A stretch of 39,611 nt of DNA, taken from Parachlorella kessleri. Lineage: Eukaryota > Chlorophyta > Trebouxiophyceae > Chlorellales > Chlorellaceae. Each line of letters begins with the position of its first letter. Position 1 is the first letter of the stretch. A program made the position numbers and the translations under genes. The notes beneath the pieces were generated by a model. It made no database searches. It had not been told where the DNA came from and worked only from the letters and a program-made list of their open reading frames with translations. The stretch covers positions 1-39,611 of the forward strand of contig BBXU01001310.1 of assembly GCA_001598975.1 (NCBI GenBank), written 5' to 3'. Positions 13,101-21,200 of this stretch are shown in pieces.

Positions 13101-15371
13101 CTTGCCCCCTGGCCACCCAGTGCAGGTGGCGGCCTGGCCAGCAGTGCTGTACCAGACCAACCCCGTGGTGCTGGCGCTGCACGGAATCTTCTCGGCGCTG
13201 GAATCTGAGGATTCCCGGAAGCGAGCAGCCAAGCAGGCCGCGCAGCGGCCACAGCAGAAAGAGAGCACCATCGGCACCCCACCAGGTGCCTCTGTGGCAG
13301 CAGCAGCGGCGGCACCCCCGCCCATGATTCCCCTGGGATCGCCCAGGTCTGCCAGCGCGCCCTTACTGCCGCCGCCTATGGCCCCTGTCGGTTCGCCACA
13401 GCCGGCTGCCCAGGGCCCCCAGCCACCACCGCCTGTGGCGCACCTGGGGTCTCCCAGGGGTGGGGCTGCGTCCTACTTGGCGCCCGCTGCTGCTGGCGCT
13501 GGCGCTGGGGAGGCGCTGGCGACGCAGCAGGCGCAGCAGGAAGCACAGCAGGGGCCGCAGCGCAGCGTGGTCAACCCCAACCCGCTGCGCGAGGCGCTCA
13601 GCGCGCTGCCCCAGGGCCTCTTCTCAGTCGGTGAGCCTTGCTGGCGCTGCCCTGGAGGCCTTGAATGTACTCAGGGACGATGCCGAGTGGTTCTCGGAGC
13701 TTAGGCTTGCACTGGGGTACAGACGGCCGGCGCTGTGGAAGGGGACTAGAAGGCCCCTGAGGCAGAAAACAACAAATCCATTGTATTTGCCCGCTTCTTA
13801 ACAGAGGGGATTGGGAGGGTACGGTGCTGCCCCCCCCCCCGAAAAACCCATGCCAAGCATCAATTTCATCGCATGTTTCGCCGCCTGGCTCCCTTGGCCC
13901 TGCAGGCGAGATGGCTGATGCCAACGAGGTCCTGCTGGCCCTGTATGACTGCGTTAGGGAGGCCACAGCTGCGGCTTCGGCAGTGGGGCAGCCCTGTGAC
14001 GACCTGGACGCTGTGTTTGGCCTGCCGGTGGCGGAGCACGTGCGCTGCGGCAGCTGCGGGCTGGTCACGCATGCCACGCGGTACACGCAGTACCTCTACA
14101 ACACCCAGGTGCGGCATCTGCGATACCTGCGGCGACCCGGGCGCAGTGGTGAGTGGCATCCTTCTGGCCTGCTTGCCTGCTGGGCCTCCATGCGTACTTG
14201 CATGATACAACAACTAGGTTGCGCGGCCCCCGCCATGCTGGCTGATGCAGGCCACGGCGCTGAGGCTGGCCCGCGCTTCCCAGGGTGCTGCTGCCAGCAC
14301 TGGCTTCCTGCTGCGCCTGCTGGATCAGCAAATCCTCAAGTCTTGCGATACCGACAAGGGTGCGTGTGCTCGGCAGGGCAGCCGGCTGGGTGGCTGACTG
14401 TGCCGTGCTGTGCTGCGCTGCGCTGTGCTGGGTGGTGGCGTGAAAGGCAAAGCACCCTTGCGTCTCACATCTAGGTGGGGTGCTCTAGGTGCTTTCTGCA
14501 TTGCGCACCGCACATCCCGGCAGCAGGTGGGTCCGCAGGGAGCCCTCTAAGAGCTGCCAAGAGGTGCCGATGTGCTCCCGTTGTCCAGGTCTGCAACGAA
14601 ACTGCTACTGCTGCTGCTGCCAAGCCAAGGCCGGCCCTGCTATGATGATGACATGCTGCTCCCCTCCTGGCCGCTGCTCCCTGCCGCAGGCGGCTGCAAC
14701 ACCCGTAACCCGGTGGAGCACACCCTTGAGCGGCCGCCGCGTGTGTTCACGCTGCAGCTGGCCTGGGAGAGCCACCGGGAGGAGGCGGGGGACATCGCCG
14801 CCACGCTGGCAGCGGTGGATGAGAGGGTGAGCAGGCTGTGTTGTATGCTCCTGTTGTGGGCAGCTAGGTACCCTGTATCGGAGGCGCCGCGCGTCTGTAT
14901 CAGTGAGTCGACATTGCAGACAGCCTGGGCAGCGATGCAGCCCCGCACACGTGGCTGTTCCCAGAGCGCCAGGCCTGGCATGTCAATGTTGGGACGAGTA
15001 CTGTTTTAAACTTAAGCAGAGTGACTTGAGCAGCACGAGTCCCATGGGCTCATAAAGTTGGAGATCCGTGTGTGCTGAGACTGTGCTACTTCTGCCGTTA
15101 TGTTCCCCTCTTTCTCTAGATCGACCTGGCTGCCGTGTACCACCACTTGGAGCCCAAGCGCCACCTGTACCGCCTGCGCAGCCTGGTGTGCTACTACGGC
15201 GCCCACTACTTTGCGTTTGTGCTGCTGCCGGAGCTGGGGGCATGGGTCATGTTTGACGACACGCGCGTCAGCCGGGTGGGCGGCTGGGCGGACGTGCGTC
15301 GCAAGTGTGAGGCGGGGCGCATCCAGCCCTCGGTGCTGTTCTATGAGGCGATCCAGCCCCTGCAGCAGTGA
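385..15371 (+). CDS. Gene A: large zinc-module/USP-domain protein, plant USP-related type, 5' partial
   Basis: This is a spliced gene with 26 visible exons: 385-1137, 1423-1547, 1954-2015, 2335-2456, 2793-3255, 3664-3827, 4290-4361, 4743-4910, 5343-5450, 5832-6038, 6573-6668, 6868-6952, 7317-7503 (or 7415-7503), 7734-7898, 8423-8529, 9098-9198, 9653-10167, 10604-10690, 11133-11375, 11678-12065, 12478-12714, 13126-13630, 13906-14108, 14251-14359, 14690-14826 and 15120-15371 (TGA 15369-15371). All junctions are GT-AG and phases agree throughout, giving 1,886 codons. The C-terminal third is a USP (C19) domain most like the plant 'ubiquitin carboxyl-terminal hydrolase-related' proteins, whose N-terminal halves carry DUF627/DUF629. 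The likely role is binding or removing ubiquitin, inferred from family only. Exons are strongly supported near the C-terminus and less so in the helical N-terminal half. Confidence 0.85.
1423..3827 (+). CDS. Gene A exons 1423-1547, 1954-2015, 2335-2456, 2793-3255, 3664-3827: helical region
   Basis: Five exons join in phases 0-2-1-0-1-0. The 62-nt exon 1954-2015 (APQLLEIVEWVPHKRDDVEL) was chosen because it is the only segment that reconciles the phases on both sides. The product is helix-rich with Leu/Ala repeats (for example PLPCVLRLLSYAALLASRAF). Then comes an acidic Gly/Asp/Ala linker in 2793-3255, ending in RFEDLLEVVSALDRI, and a charged helix in 3664-3827 (EREAALLDKEVALTQQALAG). Such alpha-solenoid-like sequence would suit the TPR-like N-terminal half of plant relatives, but no family motif can be named with certainty. 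Confidence 0.72.
4107..4268 (+). repeat. 97-bp period direct repeat inside a gene A intron
   Basis: A segment of about 64 bp beginning ctgggctgctatgctgactc at 4107 recurs almost identically from 4204. It lies in the intron between exons 3664-3827 and 4290-4361 and ends just upstream of the 4290 acceptor region. No coding role is visible. Confidence 0.85.
4290..7898 (+). CDS. Gene A exons 4290-4361 through 7734-7898: helical middle region
   Basis: Eight small exons: 4290-4361, 4743-4910, 5343-5450, 5832-6038, 6573-6668, 6868-6952, 7317-7503 and 7734-7898. Each has a good CAG acceptor, a GTGAGN, GTAGGG, GTGACT, GTAATG or GTGGGT donor, and agreeing phases. The product is amphipathic helices such as FHNLALIRDLERLEVYLQE and EEFKQRLKNLAE. 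Exon 7317-7503 may instead start at 7415: both acceptors keep phase, and 7317-7414 resembles the degenerate repeats of the preceding intron. Exon 7734-7898 may start at 7767. The last three exons match gene B exons 30731-30911, 31353-31515 and 31882-32034 in order and phase (0-1, 1-2, 2-2). No catalytic residues are recognisable. Confidence 0.68.
4323..4545 (+). repeat. Three tandem copies (78-79 bp) of a gene A exon end with its 5' splice site
   Basis: Copies begin near 4323, 4402 and 4481. Each holds the end of exon 4290-4361 (gctggtgccaccagatgctg region) and the following intron start. Copy 1 carries the donor used (TCG|GTGAGG at 4362), copy 2 has lost the GT (ccgcaaag), and copy 3 again has tcgGTGAGG near 4522. 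Use of the third donor would include in-frame stops. Confidence 0.85.
5689..5704 (+). repeat. Poly-G tract
   Basis: A run of about thirteen or more G lies in the intron before exon 5832-6038. Similar homopolymers are the C runs near 11113-11127 and 13831-13841 and the G run near 28644-28657. All are intronic and prone to length errors. Confidence 0.8.
8423..10167 (+). CDS. Gene A exons 8423-8529, 9098-9198, 9653-10167: conserved HxLPxxW motif, coiled coil, acidic linker
   Basis: Exon 8423-8529 (107 nt, phase 2 to 1) encodes NPLNVLVDRVLSHQLPLRW followed by REDLEELQ. The gene B exon 32452-32558 has the same length and phases and reads NAVLGFMLRHALPPTWEKR, so this is the best conserved non-zinc motif of the pair. 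Exon 9098-9198 is a charged Glu/Arg/Gln coiled coil (QQEVERERRRQEELQRKQ). Exon 9653-10167 continues the coil (AAERAAAEERQKALLARKAS) into an acidic Ala/Glu/Gly linker that ends VPRVVG at a GTGAGT donor in phase 2. The counterpart linker in gene B ends CVVVG in the same phase. A scaffold or oligomerisation role is inference. Confidence 0.8.
10269..10297 (+). repeat. Third copy of the dispersed repeat core in gene A
   Basis: The sequence cagtactgccacctggccat gctgtctgg matches most of the core that follows the pentanucleotide array at 22648-22677, but lacks the array. It is in the intron upstream of zinc module 1 of gene A. Confidence 0.55.
10604..11252 (+). CDS. Gene A zinc module 1 (exons 10604-10690 and start of 11133-11375)
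   Basis: Exon 10604-10690 (phase 2 to 2) encodes WKGEWVCRCGFRHGVK then CSRCHQGPPC. After the intron, exon 11133 continues REHLMGICQRGRYCRFPH. The whole unit is WxGxW, CxCG, an 11-residue spacer, CxxC, GPPC, then a CCCH finger with spacing C-x7-C-x5-C-x3-H whose first Cys is the C of GPPC. CCCH fingers usually bind RNA, sometimes DNA or protein; the preceding four-Cys part should hold a second zinc ion. The module is repeated downstream and occurs twice in gene B. Phase agreement across the intron and the four-way match make the exon calls firm; the function is unknown. Confidence 0.85.
11253..12065 (+). CDS. Gene A zinc module 2 (end of exon 11133-11375, exon 11678-12065) and linker
   Basis: The second copy reads VVSWRGHWACRCGRKLPP, then CAGCGCKAPC, an intron in phase 2, then SGWLQGECRGGACPRPHPPF. 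The ligand pattern is CxCG, CxxC, then C-x7-C-x4-C-x3-H. The intron falls after TGC AG of the shared Cys, exactly where module 1 is interrupted. After the PHPPFSLDEDLPW segment the exon continues as an Ala/Gly/Ser/Glu linker to ISMLQ and donor GTACCA at 12066. Gene B has the same module in a single exon. The Pro-His-Pro-Pro-Phe tail after the finger is shared with gene B's second module and probably belongs to the fold. Confidence 0.85.
12478..15371 (+). CDS. Gene A USP (C19) catalytic-type domain, six exons
   Basis: Exons 12478-12714, 13126-13630, 13906-14108, 14251-14359, 14690-14826 and 15120-15371. The Cys box reads GLTNEAGEYNCFLNVIIQ with the Cys codon at 12658-12660; its NEAGEYN form instead of NLGNT is typical of the plant USP-related and USP53/54 branch. 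Next come DANEVLLALYDC, the zinc pair CGSC (14046-14057), and a second pair CDTDKGGC across the junction 14359/14690. The His box is CYYGAHYFAF (His 15204-15206) and the Asp box is WVMFDDTRV (Asp from 15255); the end is IQPSVLFYEA. All triad-type residues are present, so catalysis is possible, although plant members are often annotated inactive. A Pro-rich insert of about 100 residues sits in exon 13126-13630. Confidence 0.92.
13315..13458 (+). repeat. Pro-rich threefold peptide repeat inside the gene A USP domain
   Basis: Exon 13126-13630 encodes three related decapeptides, PPPMIPLGSP, PPPMAPVGSP and PPPVAHLGSP, spaced by about 20 residues. They form a disordered insert between the Cys box region and the NPLREALSALP segment. 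Gene B has no counterpart. Confidence 0.8.
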
Positions 15372-16180
15372 GAGCCCAGCCATCGCGCTGCGCTGCCTCT
15401 CTGGTGCGATGTGCGCTCCGACAGTTGATAGGACGTTGGTGTAGTAACAGAGGAGGAAGGCTTTTGAGGTAGGCAGTCAGGGCTTACTGCTTGCTTTAAG
15501 TAAAAGCTTAGGTAGCCGAGCGCCTGCTAGTAAAAAACTAAACAAACATGGTCACCTGACGTAATGTGCGACCTTTGATGGCTTTGTTTACCGTGCAAAC
15601 CCTGGAAAACCTTTCCCCGAAATCTTCGTCAACGCTTCTTGTTGGGTGCACAGTTGTTGTCCTTGTTGCTGTCCTCATAACCTGCTATTGAATGCTGCAG
15701 AGGTGGCCATGCCCTCGCTCACAGTTTTGCCTGTTATCATCCTTTTTTCGCCAACGGTTTCCCTTGACGACAGTGAAGGGAACGGTGCAATATGCTCCGT
15801 AACTAAACCCTTCCAGCATTGTCCTCCGCAACCTTGGGCTGCTTCTGGGCCTCTGGTGAAGCAACCTGGCTTTACCGTCAGTCGCCTATCACTGGAGACA
15901 AGATGGTTCAGATCCCTGGGGGCTGTACTTGTACAGATAACACAATCCAAGAAGCTCTGGAGGGGTTGAGTTCAAAAAGGTGGCGCCGCTGCACTGCAAT
16001 GCCAGCGTGGCGGCCCAGCATCCAGCGCGCTTTCAGCGTAATGACATCTTCCTTCCATCCGGTTGTGAGGAAGCATTGGAATTGTACATATCAAAATGTT
16101 TTCCTAACTTGTAAGTCACCAAGTATGTGATCAACGGGGTCCCACAGCACGCTGAAAGAGCTGGGAGGACATCAATAGCG
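15372..16180 (+). other. Interval between genes A and B: 3' UTR of A and upstream region of B
   Basis: No well-supported gene lies here. Base composition is less GC-rich than in the exons. A frame from ATG 15709 to a stop near 15969 (about 86 codons) has no splice logic and no recognisable family. The only TGTAA, the usual chlorophyte poly(A) signal, after the gene A stop is at 16110-16114, about 740 nt downstream. A clear TATA box was not identified. An extra 5' exon of gene B cannot be excluded. Confidence 0.5.
16110..16114 (+). terminator. Candidate TGTAA polyadenylation signal of gene A
   Basis: TGTAA is the common poly(A) signal of chlorophyte nuclear genes, and this is its only occurrence between the gene A stop and the proposed gene B start. 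It would imply a 3' UTR of roughly 750 nt, ending about 50 nt before the gene B ATG. Cleavage evidence is not available. Confidence 0.35.
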
Positions 16181-18200
16181 ATGGACGAGCCTAGGTTGTC
16201 AAGGGTAAGAACAGTGCTTGCTGCCATGGCCTGGTGCAGCGAGTGCTTTTTGCACAGTGGTCACGCCCCTGGGAACGCAGTACCACTTTACAGGGGGTTG
16301 TCGATAAGGAAGTCAGCAACAAAACCGTTGTGCTGCGCTTAATCGCGGCCGTGCAGGAGCAGCTCCAGGCTCTGGCGGAGGTGGGACAGGCTTACCTGGC
16401 ATACCTCCGCCAACCAGATGTGGCGCTGCTGCGCCAGCTCTCGGCGATGAAAAGCAGCGCAGCATCTCTGGCAGTGTCCAAGGCAAGACTGTGGCAGCTT
16501 CTGTCTCCTTGCAAACGAGTAAAACAGCGAGCAGTGGCTGCTAGCAGTGGCGCGTATGGACTGACTAGATGAGCTTGGAAGTGCCATACCTGGCAATACT
16601 GCTGCCCATTCACTGCCCGGACACATCATGGTGTGCAGCCTCTTGCTAACCCTCACTCCCGCGGCACTTGTACCTCAAGCTGGCCTCCCTTGTTCGACCC
16701 TATCTGTTGCCTTGGTTTTCCCACGCCCGCTCGGAACCCCATGCAGATTTACCTGACCCATGCGGCCCAGCTGGTGCTGACCTCGGACCGCCACTCAATC
16801 GATGAGCGGGCAGTTCTGGACGTGCTCGTCAAAGCGCTCACAGCAGCGACTGGTGGCTGGATGCTTTACAGCTCCTGCCAGTGCCTGGTACGCACGGTGG
16901 GGGCAGTGTCCACATGGGATGACTGTGACAGGAGGGGTGACGCTGCAGCATGGCGGGGGGCAGCTGCGTCGGTTAGCAAAGCATGGAGTAGGGCGGGATG
17001 GGGGCAACTGTGAAATCACAGAAGCGGCGGGCGGTGGTAGTGTTTGGGGATCTGGCTCAGTCCGCGCTTTGGGGGAGTGAGAGAGCCCAGCGGTCTGGCA
17101 TGTCAAGTAGCTAGTTTGAGGCACCCGGCATGGTGTTGTATCATCTGTTCTGGGTATGTTGCGGAGCTGTAGTGCAACCTGTGCTTGCCAGCCAGTGCGG
17201 GGTGGCAGGGGCGCAAGTTCGTCGCCCGTTGCTCATGCCCATGTGATGTGGGCCTGACTTGCCACGAGGACGGTGCCGGCTCTTGGGCCGTGTATTCAGT
17301 TTGACACCAATGCCTGATAAGCTGAACTAAAACGAGCCGCCGGGGAGGGGGCGCCCTACCCTTACGAGCGCGCATGCTCTTGCTCCTCTGCCTGCAGTGC
17401 TTGGCCGCGGGGCTGATCCGGCTGTGCGTGGGCCGCCCCGGCGTGGCTCCCAAGCTGGAAGCCGCCTACAAGCTGGTGAACCGCGGCGTGGTCGCCCGAG
17501 AGGTGGACGGCAAGCTGCCAGCTGACAGGGTCGCCCACGCAGCTGCAGAGACAGTGGAGGGAGACAGGTGGGCTACTGGTACTGCTTCCAAGGTGCAGCT
17601 AGCGATCAACAATGGCTGCAGCCACATGGACCTTGCTGCATCCCGTGGTGCTTGCCAGGCCCTTTTGTGGAGCTGGAGTCCTCTAAGCCACCAGTGTTGG
17701 TTAGGGGCGGCATAGAGATAAGATGCCAAGGTGAAACATGCAAAGGCTGCCCCGGTATGCGGCTTACCCATACCCCCCTTGTTGGCACTTCCTGCGGCTG
17801 TGGTGCCGCAGGAGTGTTTGAGTGCAGGCGGTGGTGTCTGACAGGCCCTGCATGGACTGCCTGGGAAGCAGCCCATCCCCCACACAAGCGCCATGCTGTC
17901 ACACAAATGCCTTGCCGCTACCGGAACCCTCTTGCCCCGGTGTCGGGCTGTCTTTTCAGATAAGCATGCCTTTTTGTTCTGGAGCAAGCTGCTGAGCCCG
18001 GGCGCCTCGCCTCTGCAGATGGCCCTTTGAGTGGGATACAGGCCAGGCCTGGGCAGACTACTGCAGCCAAGTGTATACGCGGTGGCAGGATTGCGCCACC
18101 AGTTACGTGTCCCTGACGGCCTTGACCACCTTGGAGCAGTTCGCGGGGGCTGCGGGCGAGTCGGCCAAGAAGCCGCCCAAAGGGCCGCATACGGTGCGGT
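16181..18200 (+). CDS. Gene B N-terminal exons: helical region
   Basis: Exons 16181-16204 (MDEPRLSR), 16258-16482, 16747-16887, 17398-17567 and 18019-18200. The sequence is helix-rich (VVLRLIAAVQEQLQALAEVG; ERAVLDVLVKALTAATGGW) with a Cys-containing junction SSCQCL|CLAAGL. Exon 18019 encodes RWPFEWDTGQAWADYCSQVY. Exon 16258-16482 seems to end at a GC donor (AAG|GCAAGA); a GTAAAA donor about 36 nt later is also in phase and would add twelve residues. The donor of the 18019 exon is unresolved: GTGAGT at 18201 is strongest but leaves phase 1, while GTGCGG at 18194 gives the phase 0 that the next exon needs. TPR-like DUF627 is a possible family, not proven. Confidence 0.65.
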
Positions 18201-21200
18201 GTGAGTGTGATTTGCATGCTGTGGCGGGGTGCCATGAGGGGGTGCCATGGAGCTAGGCAGGAGCTGTGGCCCTGTGTGAATCCAGCTCTCGCATGGTGAA
18301 CCTGTGCTCCCTTCCTACCATGGAAATAAAATGGTCGGGATGGTGAAGCTATTACCCGCCCGCTCATAGGGTAATAGTTAGTCGTGCAAATGCCGGCATG
18401 GAACCCCAGTGGGTGATAGCCAGAGCGACTGCGGTACAGGTATCCATGAGAGAAGTACTGAAGCAGTACGAGTCGAGCGTCATGGCGAGAATGGCTGACA
18501 CCCTCTTCCTACGAGCTTCCGACACCATCCGCATTAAGAACCACTTGGGGGGCAACTCAGGTGACCTGGCTCTGCAGCAGGCCCAGCATGGTGTGTGGTG
18601 TCCCGGCGGCAGCAGCAGGTGCCTGCAGCAGCCTGCTGTGAACGCTGTGGCTGCGCGAAGCTGGCCAGCGCGAGTGGCAGGGCGGATAGGGCCCCATCAC
18701 AGGAGTTGTGGTGGCCTGCCCTACCCAATAGAAGGGTAGTAGTAGGGGTTTGCTTGTGGCGCTTACTACAGCTGACCATCTGTCTTTTCTGTTGTCTTTT
18801 CCTGTGGCCTACTGCACCATGCTGCCTCAGCCGTGCAGAAGGATCAGTGTCTGCGTGTGGGAGCAAGCTCCGCAGCGGCAGGCGTGTGGCCGTTGCATTA
18901 CCAGCTAGGAAATTTTCACTTTGGGCAGGAAGCCACACTCGCTTCCCAACTCCCAAGTGGCCCAGTAGCAGTTTTATACATCTGGATTGCCGGGACTTGA
19001 TGGGGCACTGCCTTACCTCTGTGAAATAAGAGGGAGTGAGCGTGTGGCCTGCCCTGCCCGCAGTGTCGGACAAGCGCATGACGCAACTGCTGCTGGACAA
19101 AGAGGCTGCCACAGCCAAGAAGAAGCCTACCCAGGTGGGTGGCCGCTTAGATCATCTTACCTCACTTCACACTTCGGAGGACTCCATAACATGAGCTCTC
19201 CTGGCATCGCGTAGGCGGCAGGCGTATGCCATGGTGATGTTTGAATGCCTGTCTGTCACCTCGCATGTGCTGTGCATCAAGGCCGTGATGCCGTGACTGC
19301 CAGAGCCTGGTGCAGGCTGCCGGGCCAGTGAGGAGCGGCCTCGGATATTCAAAAATCGTTATGTAACCTGTGACTGCCCAAGGTGCAGGCTGCCAACAGG
19401 CGGGAAACGGAGGCCAGTGAGAAGCGGCCTCGGATATTCACAATCGTTATGTAACCTGTGACTGCCCAAGGTGCAGGCTGCCAACAGGCGGGAGGTGGAG
19501 GCCAGTGAGAAGCGGCCTCGGATATTCACAATCGTTATGTAACCTTTGACTGCCCAGGCCTGGTGCAGGCTGCCAACAGGCGGGAGGTGGAGGCCAGTGA
19601 GAAGCGGCCTTGGATATTCAAAATTGTTATATAACCTTTGACTGCCCAGGCCTGGTGCAGGCTGCCAACAGGCGGGAAACGGAGGCCAGTGAGAAGCGGC
19701 GGCAGGACAGGGAGCAGGCCAGGGCCGAGAAGGAGGTATGCGCGTATGCATGGAAGGGATGAGTGACGAGTATGTTCACATATTTCACATATTTAATATA
19801 TTATATAGAGGATGCTGTATAGAGCCATACTATGCCCCCCATGTGTATGCCGGTTCGCTAGAGGGGCATAGCCTCACAATCTTGTTGCAAAGCTCACCAG
19901 CAGGCTGTCATGATTAAGCCCACCCGCGTGCCACTACTGAGCGACTTTATGCTTGCCGTTGCTGCAGCGCCAGGAGCAGGAGGCTCAGTCTCTCAAGAAT
20001 GCAGTCGTGGTGAGTCATCCTAGCCATGTGTACAGGGCTCCACCTAATTATGAGTGTATGCCCATTGTGGCTGCCGATCTTGCCCTGACTGTTCCCCACT
20101 CCACGGTCTGCCGGCTTCAGTACAGAGCAGTAGGGCGCTACTCGAATGCAGGCCACCCGTGCTGGGACGCACAAGTGCTGCGCCTGACTCCTGGCACTGC
20201 ACAGAAACACCCGGGAACATTGTCGTGTTTTGTTTTGTCTTGCAGATGTATGGCTACTTCTCCAGAAAGCTCCAAGCCTTCCAGGTAGGGACCAGCCTGG
20301 GTCAACAAGCCGTGTAGACAAGAGGGTACACGCCTGCATCGTGACCAAACCAGGCCTGAGTACCGCAGTTGCTGAACTTCTAATTACCTCTCAATCGAAA
20401 AGACAACAAGTTACACAGGATTTAAAACACCGTGGAGGTGTTCCTCCTTGCGTGCCTGACAGGCTGCGGGCCCGGCCGGGGTGGCCGAGGCGCTCCAGCA
20501 GCTGCTGCAGCCTGACCTGGCGCTGTTTGACATGAGGCTGCTTGCCGCGGTTGCCACCCCCCTGGTGGAGAAGCACAAGCTGGATATGGTAGAGGTGAGG
20601 GCAGCTGCAGTCTTAGAGCCTTACAGTCGAGAGCCTAAGCCATTGGGGGAGCTCTTGCTGGCAGCCGTGAAGTAGTTGTTGTTATGTAAGCTGCTTCATG
20701 GTTGATTGCAAGGACAGGCTCTGTGCTTGCCCCTCAGCAGGGACAGGGTGGTTTTGCGCGTGGCGTTTTCCTCCCATCTGCACCCACCCAGCTTGCGGCC
20801 GCGTCTCCCGTCGGAATCACCGTGCAGCCAGAGTATGCGGGAGTTGGGGTATTTGGTGCACTGTGGAGAGGCTAGCACTGTTCCTTATGAGAGCTGTGTG
20901 GGAGCTGTTCCAGCCGACCGGTCGTTTGTTCACTGTTTATGCACTGTTGGGTCGTGTGCCACCCGTTGACTGCCTGTTGCAGTCGGAGTGGATTGAGTGC
21001 GTGGTGAAGCACATAGAGAGAGGCTGCACCCTGATGGTGAAGCACTCCTACACTGACAAGCCCCAGTGGATCAGTGACATTAGCGAGGAGGACTTCAACT
21101 GGCACTTCTCACGGAACCTGATTAAAGAGCATGGCTTGTCCAGCCTGGTGAGTGAGGGATGGAGTGGGAAGCGGAGAACCACCAAAGGTGCTGCAATGCA

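Noticed and set aside
15709..15969. Small ORF between the two genes
   Set aside because: It has no recognisable motif, no matching splice sites and competing frames on both strands; likely UTR or intergenic sequence.
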